Assembly (NCBI GenBank): GCA_030035585.1
Contig: CM057462.1
Span: 95,563,234 to 95,627,233 of the forward strand
Source: Dugong dugon
Taxonomy: Eukaryota > Chordata > Mammalia > Sirenia > Dugongidae
Reading direction: 5' to 3'
Length of the DNA: 64,000 bases
The position numbers were made by a program, and so were the translations under genes. The notes below the pieces were generated by a model. The model was not told where the DNA came from. It did no database searches and saw only the letters and a program-made list of their open reading frames with translations. Position 1 is the stretch's first letter. Every line of letters starts with the position of its first letter. Below are positions 54,885 through 64,000 of this stretch, one piece after another.

Positions 54885-55290
54885 TTTTTTTTAAATTTTT
54901 TTAGTAATATATTACAAAACATTTGACATTTCAGCAATCTTCACATGTACAGTTCAGTGACATTAATTATGTTCATCATGTTGTTCAGCCATCACCCTTA
55001 TCCATTCCAAATTACACTATCACCCTTAACAGAAGCTCAGTGTCCTGTAAGCATTGAGTCCTCCTTTCCCCCACCCTCCTGTCTGCCCCTGGTAACCACT
55101 AATAAATTTTGGTCTGTATACACTTACTTATTTCTAGATATTTCATGTAAGTCATATCATAGATTATTTGTCCTCGTGATTGATTTATTTCACGCAGCAT
55201 AATGTTTTCAAGGTTCATCCATGTCGTAGCATGTTATCTATCTGGACTTCTTTTCTCTTTATCATTGAGTAATATTCCATTGTATGCATG
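54885..55290 (-). mobile_element. Old L1M 3' end
   Basis: Antisense: GACATTTCAGCAATCTTCAC, ATGTACAGTTCAGTGACATT, CTGCCCCTGGTAACCACTAA, GTTTTCAAGGTTCATCCATG and TAATATTCCATTGTATGCAT. Confidence 0.85.
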
Positions 55291-55779
55291 TACCATCCAA
55301 TTCAGTAAATGCTTTTAATGTATGCCCTGTCTGTCAGACACTATGGAACTACAAAACCACAGGACACGTAGGTGGATAAAGTGACTGATGTCATGGAGCT
55401 TACTGTCCAGCGGGGGTTAGTGTAACATTGTGATCTTATGAGAAAAGATCAAAGGAATAAGCAACATAATAAAAATGTGTTTGTTTATGAAAAACTTATT
55501 GCAGACATCTGTTAGGTTGGGGAGACAGGCTGGATGGCAAATCTGGAGGTTCTGTTGTTAATTCTCATGGAAATAATTGCTTTATCAATAATGAAGGTCA
55601 CTATGAACATAGATATTTGTCTGCATACACCCTTATTTCCTTACTAAGTATTTGCCGACTTTGGAAAAAAATATAGGCCCAAACTTGTAAGCCAATCTGT
55701 CTTGTTTCTTTCTTTCCTCCCCTAATCCCTCCCCTCTTTTTTTCCCTGGTCACAGAGTAATCTAGCTTAAACTATTGCA
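55291..55779 (-). mobile_element. Possible L2 remnant (55295-55440), then unassigned
   Basis: CTTTTAATGTATGCCCTGTC, TGTCAGACACTATGGAAC and CATGGAGCTTACTGTCCAGC fit an antisense L2 3' part. From about 55450 to 55780 there is nothing that I recognise. Confidence 0.45.
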
Positions 55780-56225
55780 TTTCTTTTGTATTGTGGTAAA
55801 ATACACATAACATAAAATTTACCATTTTAGCCTTTTTAAAGTGTACAATTCAGTGGCATTTGTACATTCAGGATGTTGGGGAATTATCACCACTGTCTAT
55901 TTCCAGACTATTTTCATTACCACAAAAGGAAGCCCTGAACCGATTAAGCATTCAGTCCCCATTCCACTCTCCCCAAAGCCCCTGACTGCCACTAATCTGC
56001 TTTCTGTATCTATGAATTTGCCTACTCTGGATATTTCACATAAATGGAATCATACAGTATGTGGCCTTTTGTCTCTGGCCTCCTTGACTTCGCATGATGT
56101 TTTCAAGGTTTATCCACATTGCAGCATTTATCAGTATTTCATTCTTTTTTTGTGACTGAATATTATTCCGTTGTATAGATATATATTGTTTATTAATTCA
56201 TTAGTTGACGGAGAACTATTTCATT
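55780..56225 (-). mobile_element. Old L1M 3' end, second fragment
   Basis: Antisense: GGTAAAATACACATAACATA, AAATTTACCATTTTAGCCTT, AAGTGTACAATTCAGTGGCA, GGAATCATACAGTATGTGGC and CATTCATTAGTTGAC-like end. It belongs to a different L1M subfamily from the copy at 54885. Confidence 0.87.
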
Positions 56226-56258
56226 TTAAGGTGAAATTTATTCATAAAATAATTTTAA

Positions 56259-59200
56259 TTTTTTTAAAAATTTTATTGTACTTTAAGTGAAAGTCTCTCA
56301 TACAAAAATTTATACATACATTGTTGTGTGACCCTAGTTGCTCTCGTTGTAACTGTGACAGCACATTCTTCCTTTCCACCCCTGATTTCCCGTGTCCATT
56401 CAACCAGCTCCTGACCCTCTCTGCCTTCTCATCTCACCTCCAGACAGGAGCTGCCATTTAGTCTCATGTACCTACTTGAGCTAAGAAGCACACTCTTTAC
56501 AAATATCATTTTACGTCCCATAGTCCAGTCTAATCTTTGACTGAAGACTAGGCCTCAGGAATGGTTTTAGTGCTGGGTTGACAGAGAGTCCAGAGGCCAT
56601 GCTCTCTGGGGTTCCTCCAGTCTCAGCTAGACCATTAAGTCTGGTCTTTTTACTAGAATTTGATTTCTGCACCCCACTTTTCTCCTGTTCCAACAGGGAC
56701 TCTCTGTTGTGTTCTGTCAGACACCATCTAGTTCTTCTGGTCTCAGGCTGATGGAGTTGCTGGTTTATGTGGCCCTTTCTGTCTCTTGGGCTAATGCTTT
56801 CCTTGTGACTTTGTTGTTCTTCATTCTTGTTTACTCGAGATGGATTGGGACCAATTGATGCATCTTAGATGGCCACTCAATAGCTTTTAAGACCCCAGAT
56901 GCCACTCATCAAAGTAGGATGCAGAACATTTTCTTAAACTTTGTTATGCCAGTTGACCTAGATTCCCCCTGAAACCATGGTCCCCAGACCTCTGCCCCTG
57001 CTATTCTGTCCCGCAAAGTGTTTGGTTGCATTCGGGAAACTTCTTAACTTTGGTTTAGTCCAGTTGTGCTGACTTCTTCTGTAGTGTGTGCTGTCCTTCC
57101 CTTCACCTAAGATAATTCTTGTCTACTGTCTAGTTAGTGAATAACCCTTTCCCTCCCTCCCCACCCTAGTAACCATCAAAGAATGTTCTCTTCTGTGTTT
57201 AAACATTTTCTTGAGTTCTTATAATAGTGGTCTTATACAATATTTGCCCTTTTATGACTGACTAAATTCACTCAACATAATGCCTTCCAGATTCTTCCAT
57301 GTTATAAGGTGTTTCACGGATTCATCGTTGTTCTTTATCGTTGCGTGGTATTCCATTGTGTGAATATACCATAATTTGTTTATCCATTCATCCACTGATG
57401 GGCACCTAGGTTGTTTCCATCGTTTTGCTATCATGAACAGTGCTGCAATGACCATGGGTGTGCATATGTCTATTCGTGTGGCAGCTCTTATTTCTCTAGG
57501 ACATATTCCAAGGAGCGGGATTGCTGGATTGTATGGTACTTCTATTTCTAGCTTTTTAAGGAAGTGCCAAATTGATTTCCAAAGTGGTTGTACCATTTTA
57601 CATTCCCAGCAACAGTGTATAAGTGTTCCAGTCTCTCCAAAACCTCTCCAACATTTATTATTTTGTGTTTTTGGATTAATGCTAGCCTTGTTGGGGTGAG
57701 ATGGTATCTCATTGTAGTTTTGATTTGCATTTCTCTAATGGCTAATAATCTTGAGCATTTCCTCATGTGTCTGTTAGCCATCTGAATGTCTTCTTTGATG
57801 AAGTGCCTGTTCATCATCTTTTGCTGGTTTTTTAATTGGGTCTTTGTTGTTGTTGTTTGTTTTGTTGTTGAGGTTTTGCAATATCTTGTGGATTTTAGAG
57901 ATTAGACCCTGATCAGATATGTCGTAGCCAAAATTTTTTTCCCAGTCTGTAGGTTGTCTTTTTACTCTTTTGGTGAAGTCTTTTGATGAGCATAAGTGTT
58001 TGATTTTTAGGAGCTCCCGGTTATCTAATTCCTCTTCTGGAGTTTGTGCATTGTTACTTATGGTTCTTATTCTGTTTATGCCATGTATTAGGGCTCCTAG
58101 CATTGTCCCTATTTTTTCTTCCATGATCTTTATTGTTTTCAATTTTATATTTAGGTCTTTGATCCATTTTGAGTTAGTTTTTGTGCATGGTGTGAGGTAT
58201 GGGTCTTGTTTCAGTTTTTTGCAGATGGATATCCAGTTATGCAAGCACCATTTGTTAAAGAGACTGTCTTTTCCCCAATTCATGGACTTTGAGCCTTTGT
58301 CAAATATCAGCTGCTCCTGGGTGGATGAATTTATGTCTGGTTTCTCAATTCTGTTCCACTGGTCTGGGTATCTGTTGTTGTACCAGTAGCAGGCTGTTTT
58401 GACTACCGTGGTGGTATAATAGGTTCTAACATCAGGTAGTCTGAGGCCTCCCACTTTGTTCTTCTTGAGTAATGCTTTACTTATTCGGGGCCTCTTCCCT
58501 TTCCAAATGAAGTTGGTGACCTGTTTCTCAATCTCATTAAAAAATGCCAGTGGAATTTGGATCGGGATTGCATTGTATCTGTAGATCGCTTTGGGTAGAA
58601 TTGACATTTCCACAATGTTGAGTCTTCCTATCCATGAGCAAGGTATGTTTTTCTCCTTATGCAGGTCTCTTTTGGTTTCTTGCAGTGGTGCCTTGTAGTT
58701 TTCATTGTATAGGTCTTTTGCATCCCTGGTTAGATTTGTTCCTAAGTATTTTATCTTCTTGGGTGCTATTGTAAATGGTATTGATTTGGTGATTTCCACT
58801 TTGAAGTTCTCTTTGTTAGTGTAGAGGAATCCAACTGATTTTTGTATGTTTATCTTGTATCCTGATACTTTGCTCAAATCTTCTATTAGTTCCAGTAGTT
58901 TTCTTGTGGATTCTTTGGGGTTTTCTGTGTATAAGATCATATCATCTGCAAATGGAGATACTTTTACTTCTTTGCTACCAGTTTGGATGCCCTTTGTTTC
59001 TTTTTCTAGCCTAATCGCTCTGGCTAGGACCTCCAGCACAACGTTGAATATAAGAGTGGTATAAAAGGTCTTCCTTGTCTGGTTCCCATTCTCAAGGGGA
59101 ATGCTTTCAAAGTCTCTCCATTTAGGATGCTGTTGGCTCTTGGCTTTGTATAAATGCCCAAATTTTGTTGAGGAATTTCCCTTCTATACCTATTTGCTGA

Positions 59201-60304
59201 GAGTTTTTATCATGAATGGGTATTGGGCTTTGTCAAATACCTTTTATGCATCCATCGATAAGATCATGTGGTTCTTTAGTTTTATTAATGTGTTGGATTA
59301 CATTGATTGTTTTTCTAATGTTGAACCATCCCTGCATGCCTGGTATAAATCCCACTTGATCATGGTGAATTATTTTCTTGATATGTTGCTGAATTCTGTT
59401 GGCTAGAATTTTGTTGAAGATTTTTTTGTATCAATGTTCATGAGGGATATTGGTCTGTATTTTTCTTTTTTTGTGGTGTCTTTACCTGGTTTTGGTATCA
59501 GGGTTATGCTGGCTTCATAGAATGAGTTTGGGAATATTCCATCTTTTTCTACGCTCTGAAATACCTTTAGTAGTAGTGGTGTTAACTCTTCTCTGAAAGT
59601 TTGGTAGAATTCTCCAGTGAAGCCATCCGTGCCAGGGCTTTTTTTTGTTGGGAGTTTTTTAATTACCTTTTCGATCTCTTCTTTTGTTATGGGTTTGTTT
59701 AGTTGTTCTACCTCTGTTTGTGTTAGTTTAGGTAGGTAGTGAGTTTCTAAAATTGTTCATTTCCTCTAGGCTTTCAAATTTGGTAGAGTAAATTTTTCAA
59801 AGTATTCTGTTATGATTCTTTTAATTTCTGTTGGGTCTGTTGCGATATCACCCATCTCATTTCTCATACAGGTTATTTGCTTCCTCTCCTGTTATTCTTC
59901 TGTCAGTTTGGCCAGTGGTTTATCAATTTTGTTGATCTTTTCAAAGAACTAGCTTTTGGTCTTGTTAACTCTTTCAATTGTTTTTCTATTCTCTATTTCA
60001 TTTAATTCTGCTCTAATTCTTATTATTTCCTTTCTTCTGGCATCCAATGGCTTCTTTTGCTGCTGTCTTCTACTTGTTCGAATTGTTGGGTTAATGTTTT
60101 GATTTTGGCCTTTTCTTCTTTTTGGATGTGTGCATTTATTGCTATAAACTGACCTCTGAGCACTGCTTTTGCTTTGTCCCACAGGTTCAGGTAGGATGTG
60201 TTTTCATTCTTGTTTGATTCTATGAATTTCTTTATTCCATCCTTAATTTCTCCTGTAACCCAGTAGTTTTTGAGTAAGGTGTTGTTCAGCTTCCATGTAT
60301 TTAG
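56259..60304 (-). mobile_element. Second L1_LA copy, 5'-truncated, with 13-bp TSD
   Basis: About 4.05 kb: 3' UTR (56259-57251), then ORF2 read leftward from 60300. Target duplication AAAATAATTTTAA at 56246-56258 and 60305-60317 (perfect). The 5' end stops just past the endonuclease/reverse transcriptase border, at the point that corresponds to about 7815 in the full-length copy, so the endonuclease domain, inter-ORF region, ORF1 and 5' UTR are absent. The 3' terminus keeps AATAAA (sense ACAATAAAATTTT). Confidence 0.96.
57252..60300 (-). pseudogene. ORF2: L1 ORF2 remnant (reverse transcriptase and C-terminus)
   Basis: The longest open part (57774-59039, about 420 codons) holds the reverse transcriptase from the ARAIRLEKE segment on, with an intact [10 protein letters not shown] box near 58940, then the thumb and the VGGLRLPDV and YWYNNRYPDQWNRIE segments. 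A frameshift near 57800 leads to the last pieces (57548-57817 and 57252-57596, with [19 protein letters not shown]). The Cys/His knuckle is damaged here: the first Cys pair reads NVGEVLER instead of CWRGCGE. Further breaks lie upstream between 59040 and 59950, where the SIDAKKAF catalytic aspartate region has a stop. The fragment at 59949-60182 keeps the [18 protein letters not shown] signature. Confidence 0.94.
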
Positions 60305-60317
60305 AAAATAATTTTAA

Positions 60318-61157
60318 GCTAGATGATTGGGCATACCTTCAGAGATTTGACTTCATATATATTGCAAGTGAAGCCTAAAGACTTTTGATGAAATCTGGTG
60401 TCTCTTTGTAGAAGCTCAAGTATGGGAAGAAAGTCTGTGTATTTCAGAAGCTCATGAGATAGTGCTGGGCCTGACCTATAGATTCAGGATTTATTTGCAT
60501 AAATCTAATGGTAAATGAAAACATGTAAGTGGATGAAATTGTCACAAGGTGGAGGTGTAGAGAAATCTATGACTAATCCATGCAGGTCCCCAACAGTTGG
60601 GAAGTAGTGGAAGAAGAGTAGCCCCCAGTTTCCTGGGGATGATGATTACAAAATCTAATTTAGGGAAACCCTCAGGCTCATCAGTTGAGGCGGAAACATA
60701 GCTTACTTTTTCACAAGGTTTGTTAGAGGATTAAGTGAGACAACATAGACAAAGTACTTGTTACCTGGCACATGGGAAGGACTTCAATAACGCTAGCTAC
60801 TAGTAGATGGAATTTCTACTCAGTGTTTTTCTTGTGCTATCACTATCATCAGTTTCTAACCCTGTTGCTTTATTTGATCATCTTGTAATATTATATCCAA
60901 GGTTGCCTAGAGTGAAATAAGCTTGTTATTGTTTTTAGCTGTCACCCCCGATTCATGGAGACCCCATGTGTATTCCTACATGCTTAAAAATCAGTCAATT
61001 TTTAATTTTTTTTTTTCCCCAAACTTTACTAACATCTCTCATAATACTAAGAGAAACTAAAGGAATCTGGGACAGGTGGAGAGAAGCTAGAGGTACAGGC
61101 CAGGCTCCTTGCGTAGCTAATCTGAGACTACAGTCCTGGGCTCCGTATAGCACAGGA
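60318..61157. other. No gene; MIR 3' half at 60700-60810 and SINE tail at 60928-60975
   Basis: 60700-60810 on + reads GAGGATTAAGTGAGACAACA and TTACCTGGCACATGGGAAGG (MIR 3' half). 60928-60975 reads ATTGTTTTTAGCTGTCACCC and GAGACCCCATGTGTA, an antisense AfroSINE/RTE tail without a body. The rest is unassigned. Confidence 0.5.
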
Positions 61158-61352
61158 AAGCAGTTGCCACTCAGTTGGTTCTATTTCATGGCAACCTCAT
61201 GTGTGTCAGAGAAGAACTGTGCTACATAGTGTTTTCAGTGGCTGATTTTTCAGAAGTAGGTCTCCAGGACTTTTTTCCAAGGCACCTCTGGGTGGACATG
61301 TTCCAACCTTTCAGTTAGCAGCCAAGCATAGTAACCGTCACCACCCAGGGAT
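61158..61352 (-). mobile_element. AfroSINE, type B
   Basis: Antisense: CTCAGTTGGTTCTATTTCAT, CAGTGGCTGATTTTTCAGAA, GTCTCCAGGACTTTTTTCCA and AAGCATAGTAACCGTCACCA, then CCCAGGGATGC. Degenerate at the head. Confidence 0.88.
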
Positions 61353-61529
61353 GCAACAACACAGGAAGGTATTCTCTGTTCCACAACTTGGGATAAAACT
61401 TTTCTAGCCCTGATCATCAGGACAATACAGTTCTTTCCCTTTAGGTCTGTCTTTTTTTAATATGTTGACATAGGAAATTCACTTCATTGAAAACACTTGA
61501 TTTTTGCCCTCCCATTTTTGGTAAAGGAT

Positions 61530-63305
61530 TGTTGTTGCTGTTAGATGCCGTCGAGTTGGTTCAGACTATAGCAACCTTATGTACAACAGAATGAAGCACT
61601 GCCAGGTCCTACACCATCCTCACAGTCATTGTTATGCTTGAGCTCATTGTTGCAGCCACTGTGTCAATCCATCTCACTGAGGGTCTTCCTCTTTTTCACT
61701 GACTCTCTACTCTACCAAGCATGATGTCCTTCTCCAGGGACTAGTTTCTCCTAATAACATGTCCAAAGTTTGTGAGACTTAGTCTTGCCATACTTGCTTC
61801 TAATGAGCATTCTGGCTGTACTTCTTCCAAGACAGATTTGTTGGTTCTTCTGGCAGTCCATGGTGTATTCAATATTCTTCACCAACACCATAATTCAAAG
61901 GCATCGATTCTTCTTCGGTCTTCCTTATTCATTGTCCAGCTTGCAGATGCATATGAGGCAACTGAAAACACCATGGCTTGGGTCAGGAGCACCTTAATCC
62001 TTAAAGTGACATTTTTGCTTTTTAACACTTTAAAGAGGTCTTTTGCAGCAGATGTGCCCAATACAATGTGTCCTTTGATTTCTTGACTGCTGTTTCCATG
62101 GGTGTTGATTGTGGGTCCAAGAAAATAAAATCCTTGACAACTTCAGTCTTTTCTCCGTTAATCATAATGTTGCTTATTGGTCCAGTTGTGAGGATTTTTG
62201 TTTTCTTTATGTTGAGACGTAATCCATACTGAAAGCTCTGATCTTTGATCTTCATCAGTGAGTGCTTCGAGTCCTCTTCACTTTCAGCAAGCAAGGTTAT
62301 GTCATCTACATGTCACCGGTTGTTAATGAGTTTTCCTCCAATCCTGACACAGTGTTCATCTTGATATAGTTCATCTTCTCTGATTATTTGCTCAGCATAC
62401 AGTATGGTGAAAAGATGCAACCCTGACACACATCTTTCTTGACTTTAAACCGCGCCATATCCCCTTGTTCTGTTCCAATGACTGCCTCTTGGTCTACCTA
62501 CAGGTTCCTCATGAGCACAATTAAGTGTTCTGGAATTCCCGTTCTTTGCACTGTTATCCACAATTTGTTATGATCCACACAGTTGAATGCCTTTGCGTAG
62601 TCAATAAAATACAAGTAAACATCTTTCTGGTATTCTTTGCTTTTAGCCAGGATCCATCTGACATCAGCAGTGATATCCCTGGTTCCACTTCCTCTTCTGA
62701 ATCTGGCTTGAATTTCTGGCAGTTTCCTGTTGATGTATCACTGCACCTGCTTTATTTTCAGCAAAATTTTACTTGTGTGTGAAATTAATGATATTCTTTG
62801 ATAATTTCCACATTCGGTTGAATCCCCTTTCTTTGAAATGGGTACAGACGTAAATCTCTTTCAGTCAATTGGCCAGGTAGCTGTCTTCCAAATTTCTTGG
62901 CATAGGCAAGTGAGCACTTCCAGCACCACATCAGTTTATTGAGATATCTCCATTGATATTCCATCAATTCCTGGAGCCTTGTTTTTCACCAGTGCCTTCA
63001 GTGCAGCTTAGACTTCTTCCTTCAGTACCATTGGTTCTTGATCATATGCTACCTCCTGAACTGACTGTTGACCAATTCTTTTTGGTACGGTGACTCTTTG
63101 TATTCCTTCCATCTTCTTTCAATGCTTCCTGAATCATTTCGGATTTTCCCCATAGAATCCTTCAGTATTGCAACTCAAGGCCTGAATTTTTTTCTTCAGT
63201 TCTTTCAGCTTGAGAAGTGCCAAGTTGTTCTTCCCTTTTGGTTTTCTATCTCCAGGTCTTTGCACATTTCATTATAATACTTTACTTTGTCTTTTCGAGC
63301 TGTTC
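61530..63305 (-). pseudogene. RTE-clade LINE, longest copy (1.78 kb), with 13-bp TSD
   Basis: Minus strand. The 3' end lies at 61530 (TTGTTGCTGTTAGATGCCGT is the complement of the CACCTAACAAC tail) and the sense reading runs leftward from 63305. Target duplication TTTGGTAAAGGAT at 61517-61529 and 63306-63318. It covers much of the reverse transcriptase: fragments include DFIFLDPQSTPMETAVKKSK-like and YGLRLNIKKTKILTTG segments at 62022-62294. At the catalytic box (about 62298-62310) the sense strand reads HVDD rather than YADD, and a stop occurs three codons before it. Many other frame breaks are present. RTE elements are about 3.2-3.3 kb when complete, so the 5' half is missing. Confidence 0.95.
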
Positions 63306-63318
63306 TTTGGTAAAGGAT

Positions 63319-64000
63319 AGTTGACAAAAATTCATCACCCAGCCTAGAAATAATTAGAAATTAACTTTAAAATCTTCATGAAATTCTAGAATCAGAAGTA
63401 GAGAGTTTTCAGATATAGTATTTTTTTAAGCTTATCAGATTATCGAATATAGTGTTTTATAATTCCTGTAAGATCCTCAACTATCGTTTCTCTCTTTTTA
63501 AGAGATTTTTTTTTTTTTTTGGATATTTTAAAATAAACTCTCCAAAGACATGACCATGCCTCTCCAATTACTTTAAATGTAGCTTGTGTGATTGTTTTCT
63601 TCTTGGATCATCTCCAGAAGTTGTTAAGATATAAGTGGTTTTTACATTTTATAACTTTCTCTTTAGTCTTTCAGAATTTTCTTCATGCTCTCCTAAACTT
63701 CTCAAGCCTTTCCACTTTTCATGGGAAAAATGTTTTCAATGTTTTTTCCTATTAAACAATTTGATTTTTTTTTTCCCCCTGGAATCTCACATCGATGGTG
63801 TATTCTTGGTTCATAAAAAACAGGACTTTCAGTGAAACTAAACCTGTGGGTTGGCTTAGTATTTTGTGAAGGTGTGTATATTCTTTCTTTCCTGATTATT
63901 AGTTGATTTTCTTGTTATTAGTTGGCTGAGAGATTGAAACATAAAGAGAATATAACTTGAACTAAGCTAAGAAATTAGAAATGAAGCTGAAACTGGACCC
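63319..64000. other. No gene recognised; poly-T runs
   Basis: T-rich sequence with runs at 63504-63521 and 63766-63774. No element could be named. The small frames have no domain. Confidence 0.4.

Noticed and set aside
1-64000. A CRISPR array, integron or bacterial operon.
   Set aside because: The repeats are tandem microsatellites or dispersed retroelements with TSDs. No spacer-repeat structure and no prokaryotic gene organisation.

Overview
The window is non-coding mammalian nuclear DNA, AT-rich and dominated by transposon copies. Nothing in it is bacterial or viral in organisation. Three repeat families point to an afrotherian, most likely a proboscidean (elephant): (1) many copies of a tRNA-like SINE whose sense strand opens GGAGCCCTGGTGGCGCAGTG and ends in a GTCGCTATGAGTCGGAATCG-type tail (AfroSINE); (2) an RTE-clade LINE that shares that tail (RTE1_LA-like); (3) an L1 with its own 3' UTR (L1_LA-like). 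The family names come from memory of the repeat literature. No database was searched.

Layout. 0-3.75 kb: the end of an old LTR, a miniature DNA transposon with inverted repeats, an L1 3'-end fragment with a target-site duplication (TSD), an old L1 broken by a SINE, a MIR and another SINE. 3.77-11.54 kb: a full-length minus-strand L1 with a 15-bp TSD, a 5' UTR carrying four 53-bp tandem units, broken ORF1 and ORF2, and an unexpected 94-codon reading frame between them. 11.6-28.6 kb: old L2, MIR and MER5-like remnants with scattered AfroSINEs, an RTE copy at 21.0-21.7 kb, and long stretches with nothing recognisable (16.5-18.4, 21.7-24.6 and 25.4-27.5 kb). 28.9-36.9 kb: an old L1 split by an RTE with a perfect TSD, a 21-base C run, a composite RTE-tailed element and a third sizeable RTE copy. 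37-56 kb: L2, MIR and MaLR-type LTRs with more SINEs, including SINEs nested in older repeats. 56.26-60.30 kb: a second minus-strand L1, truncated at its 5' end and flanked by a 13-bp TSD. 61.5-63.3 kb: the longest RTE copy (minus strand, 13-bp TSD).

No host gene, exon, tRNA or rRNA gene could be supported. All convincing long reading frames belong to L1 or RTE, and every one is broken. The elements interact in a simple way: L1 supplies its own mobility, and the AfroSINEs carry an RTE-like 3' end, which suggests they used RTE reverse transcriptase. Nested insertions give a relative age order: L2/MIR/MaLR/L1M first, then RTE and AfroSINE, with the L1_LA copies also young. The most interesting leads are the extra L1 reading frame that overlaps the ORF2 start codon, the three-part RTE-tailed element at 33.4-33.8 kb, and a repeated internal 5' truncation point in AfroSINE.
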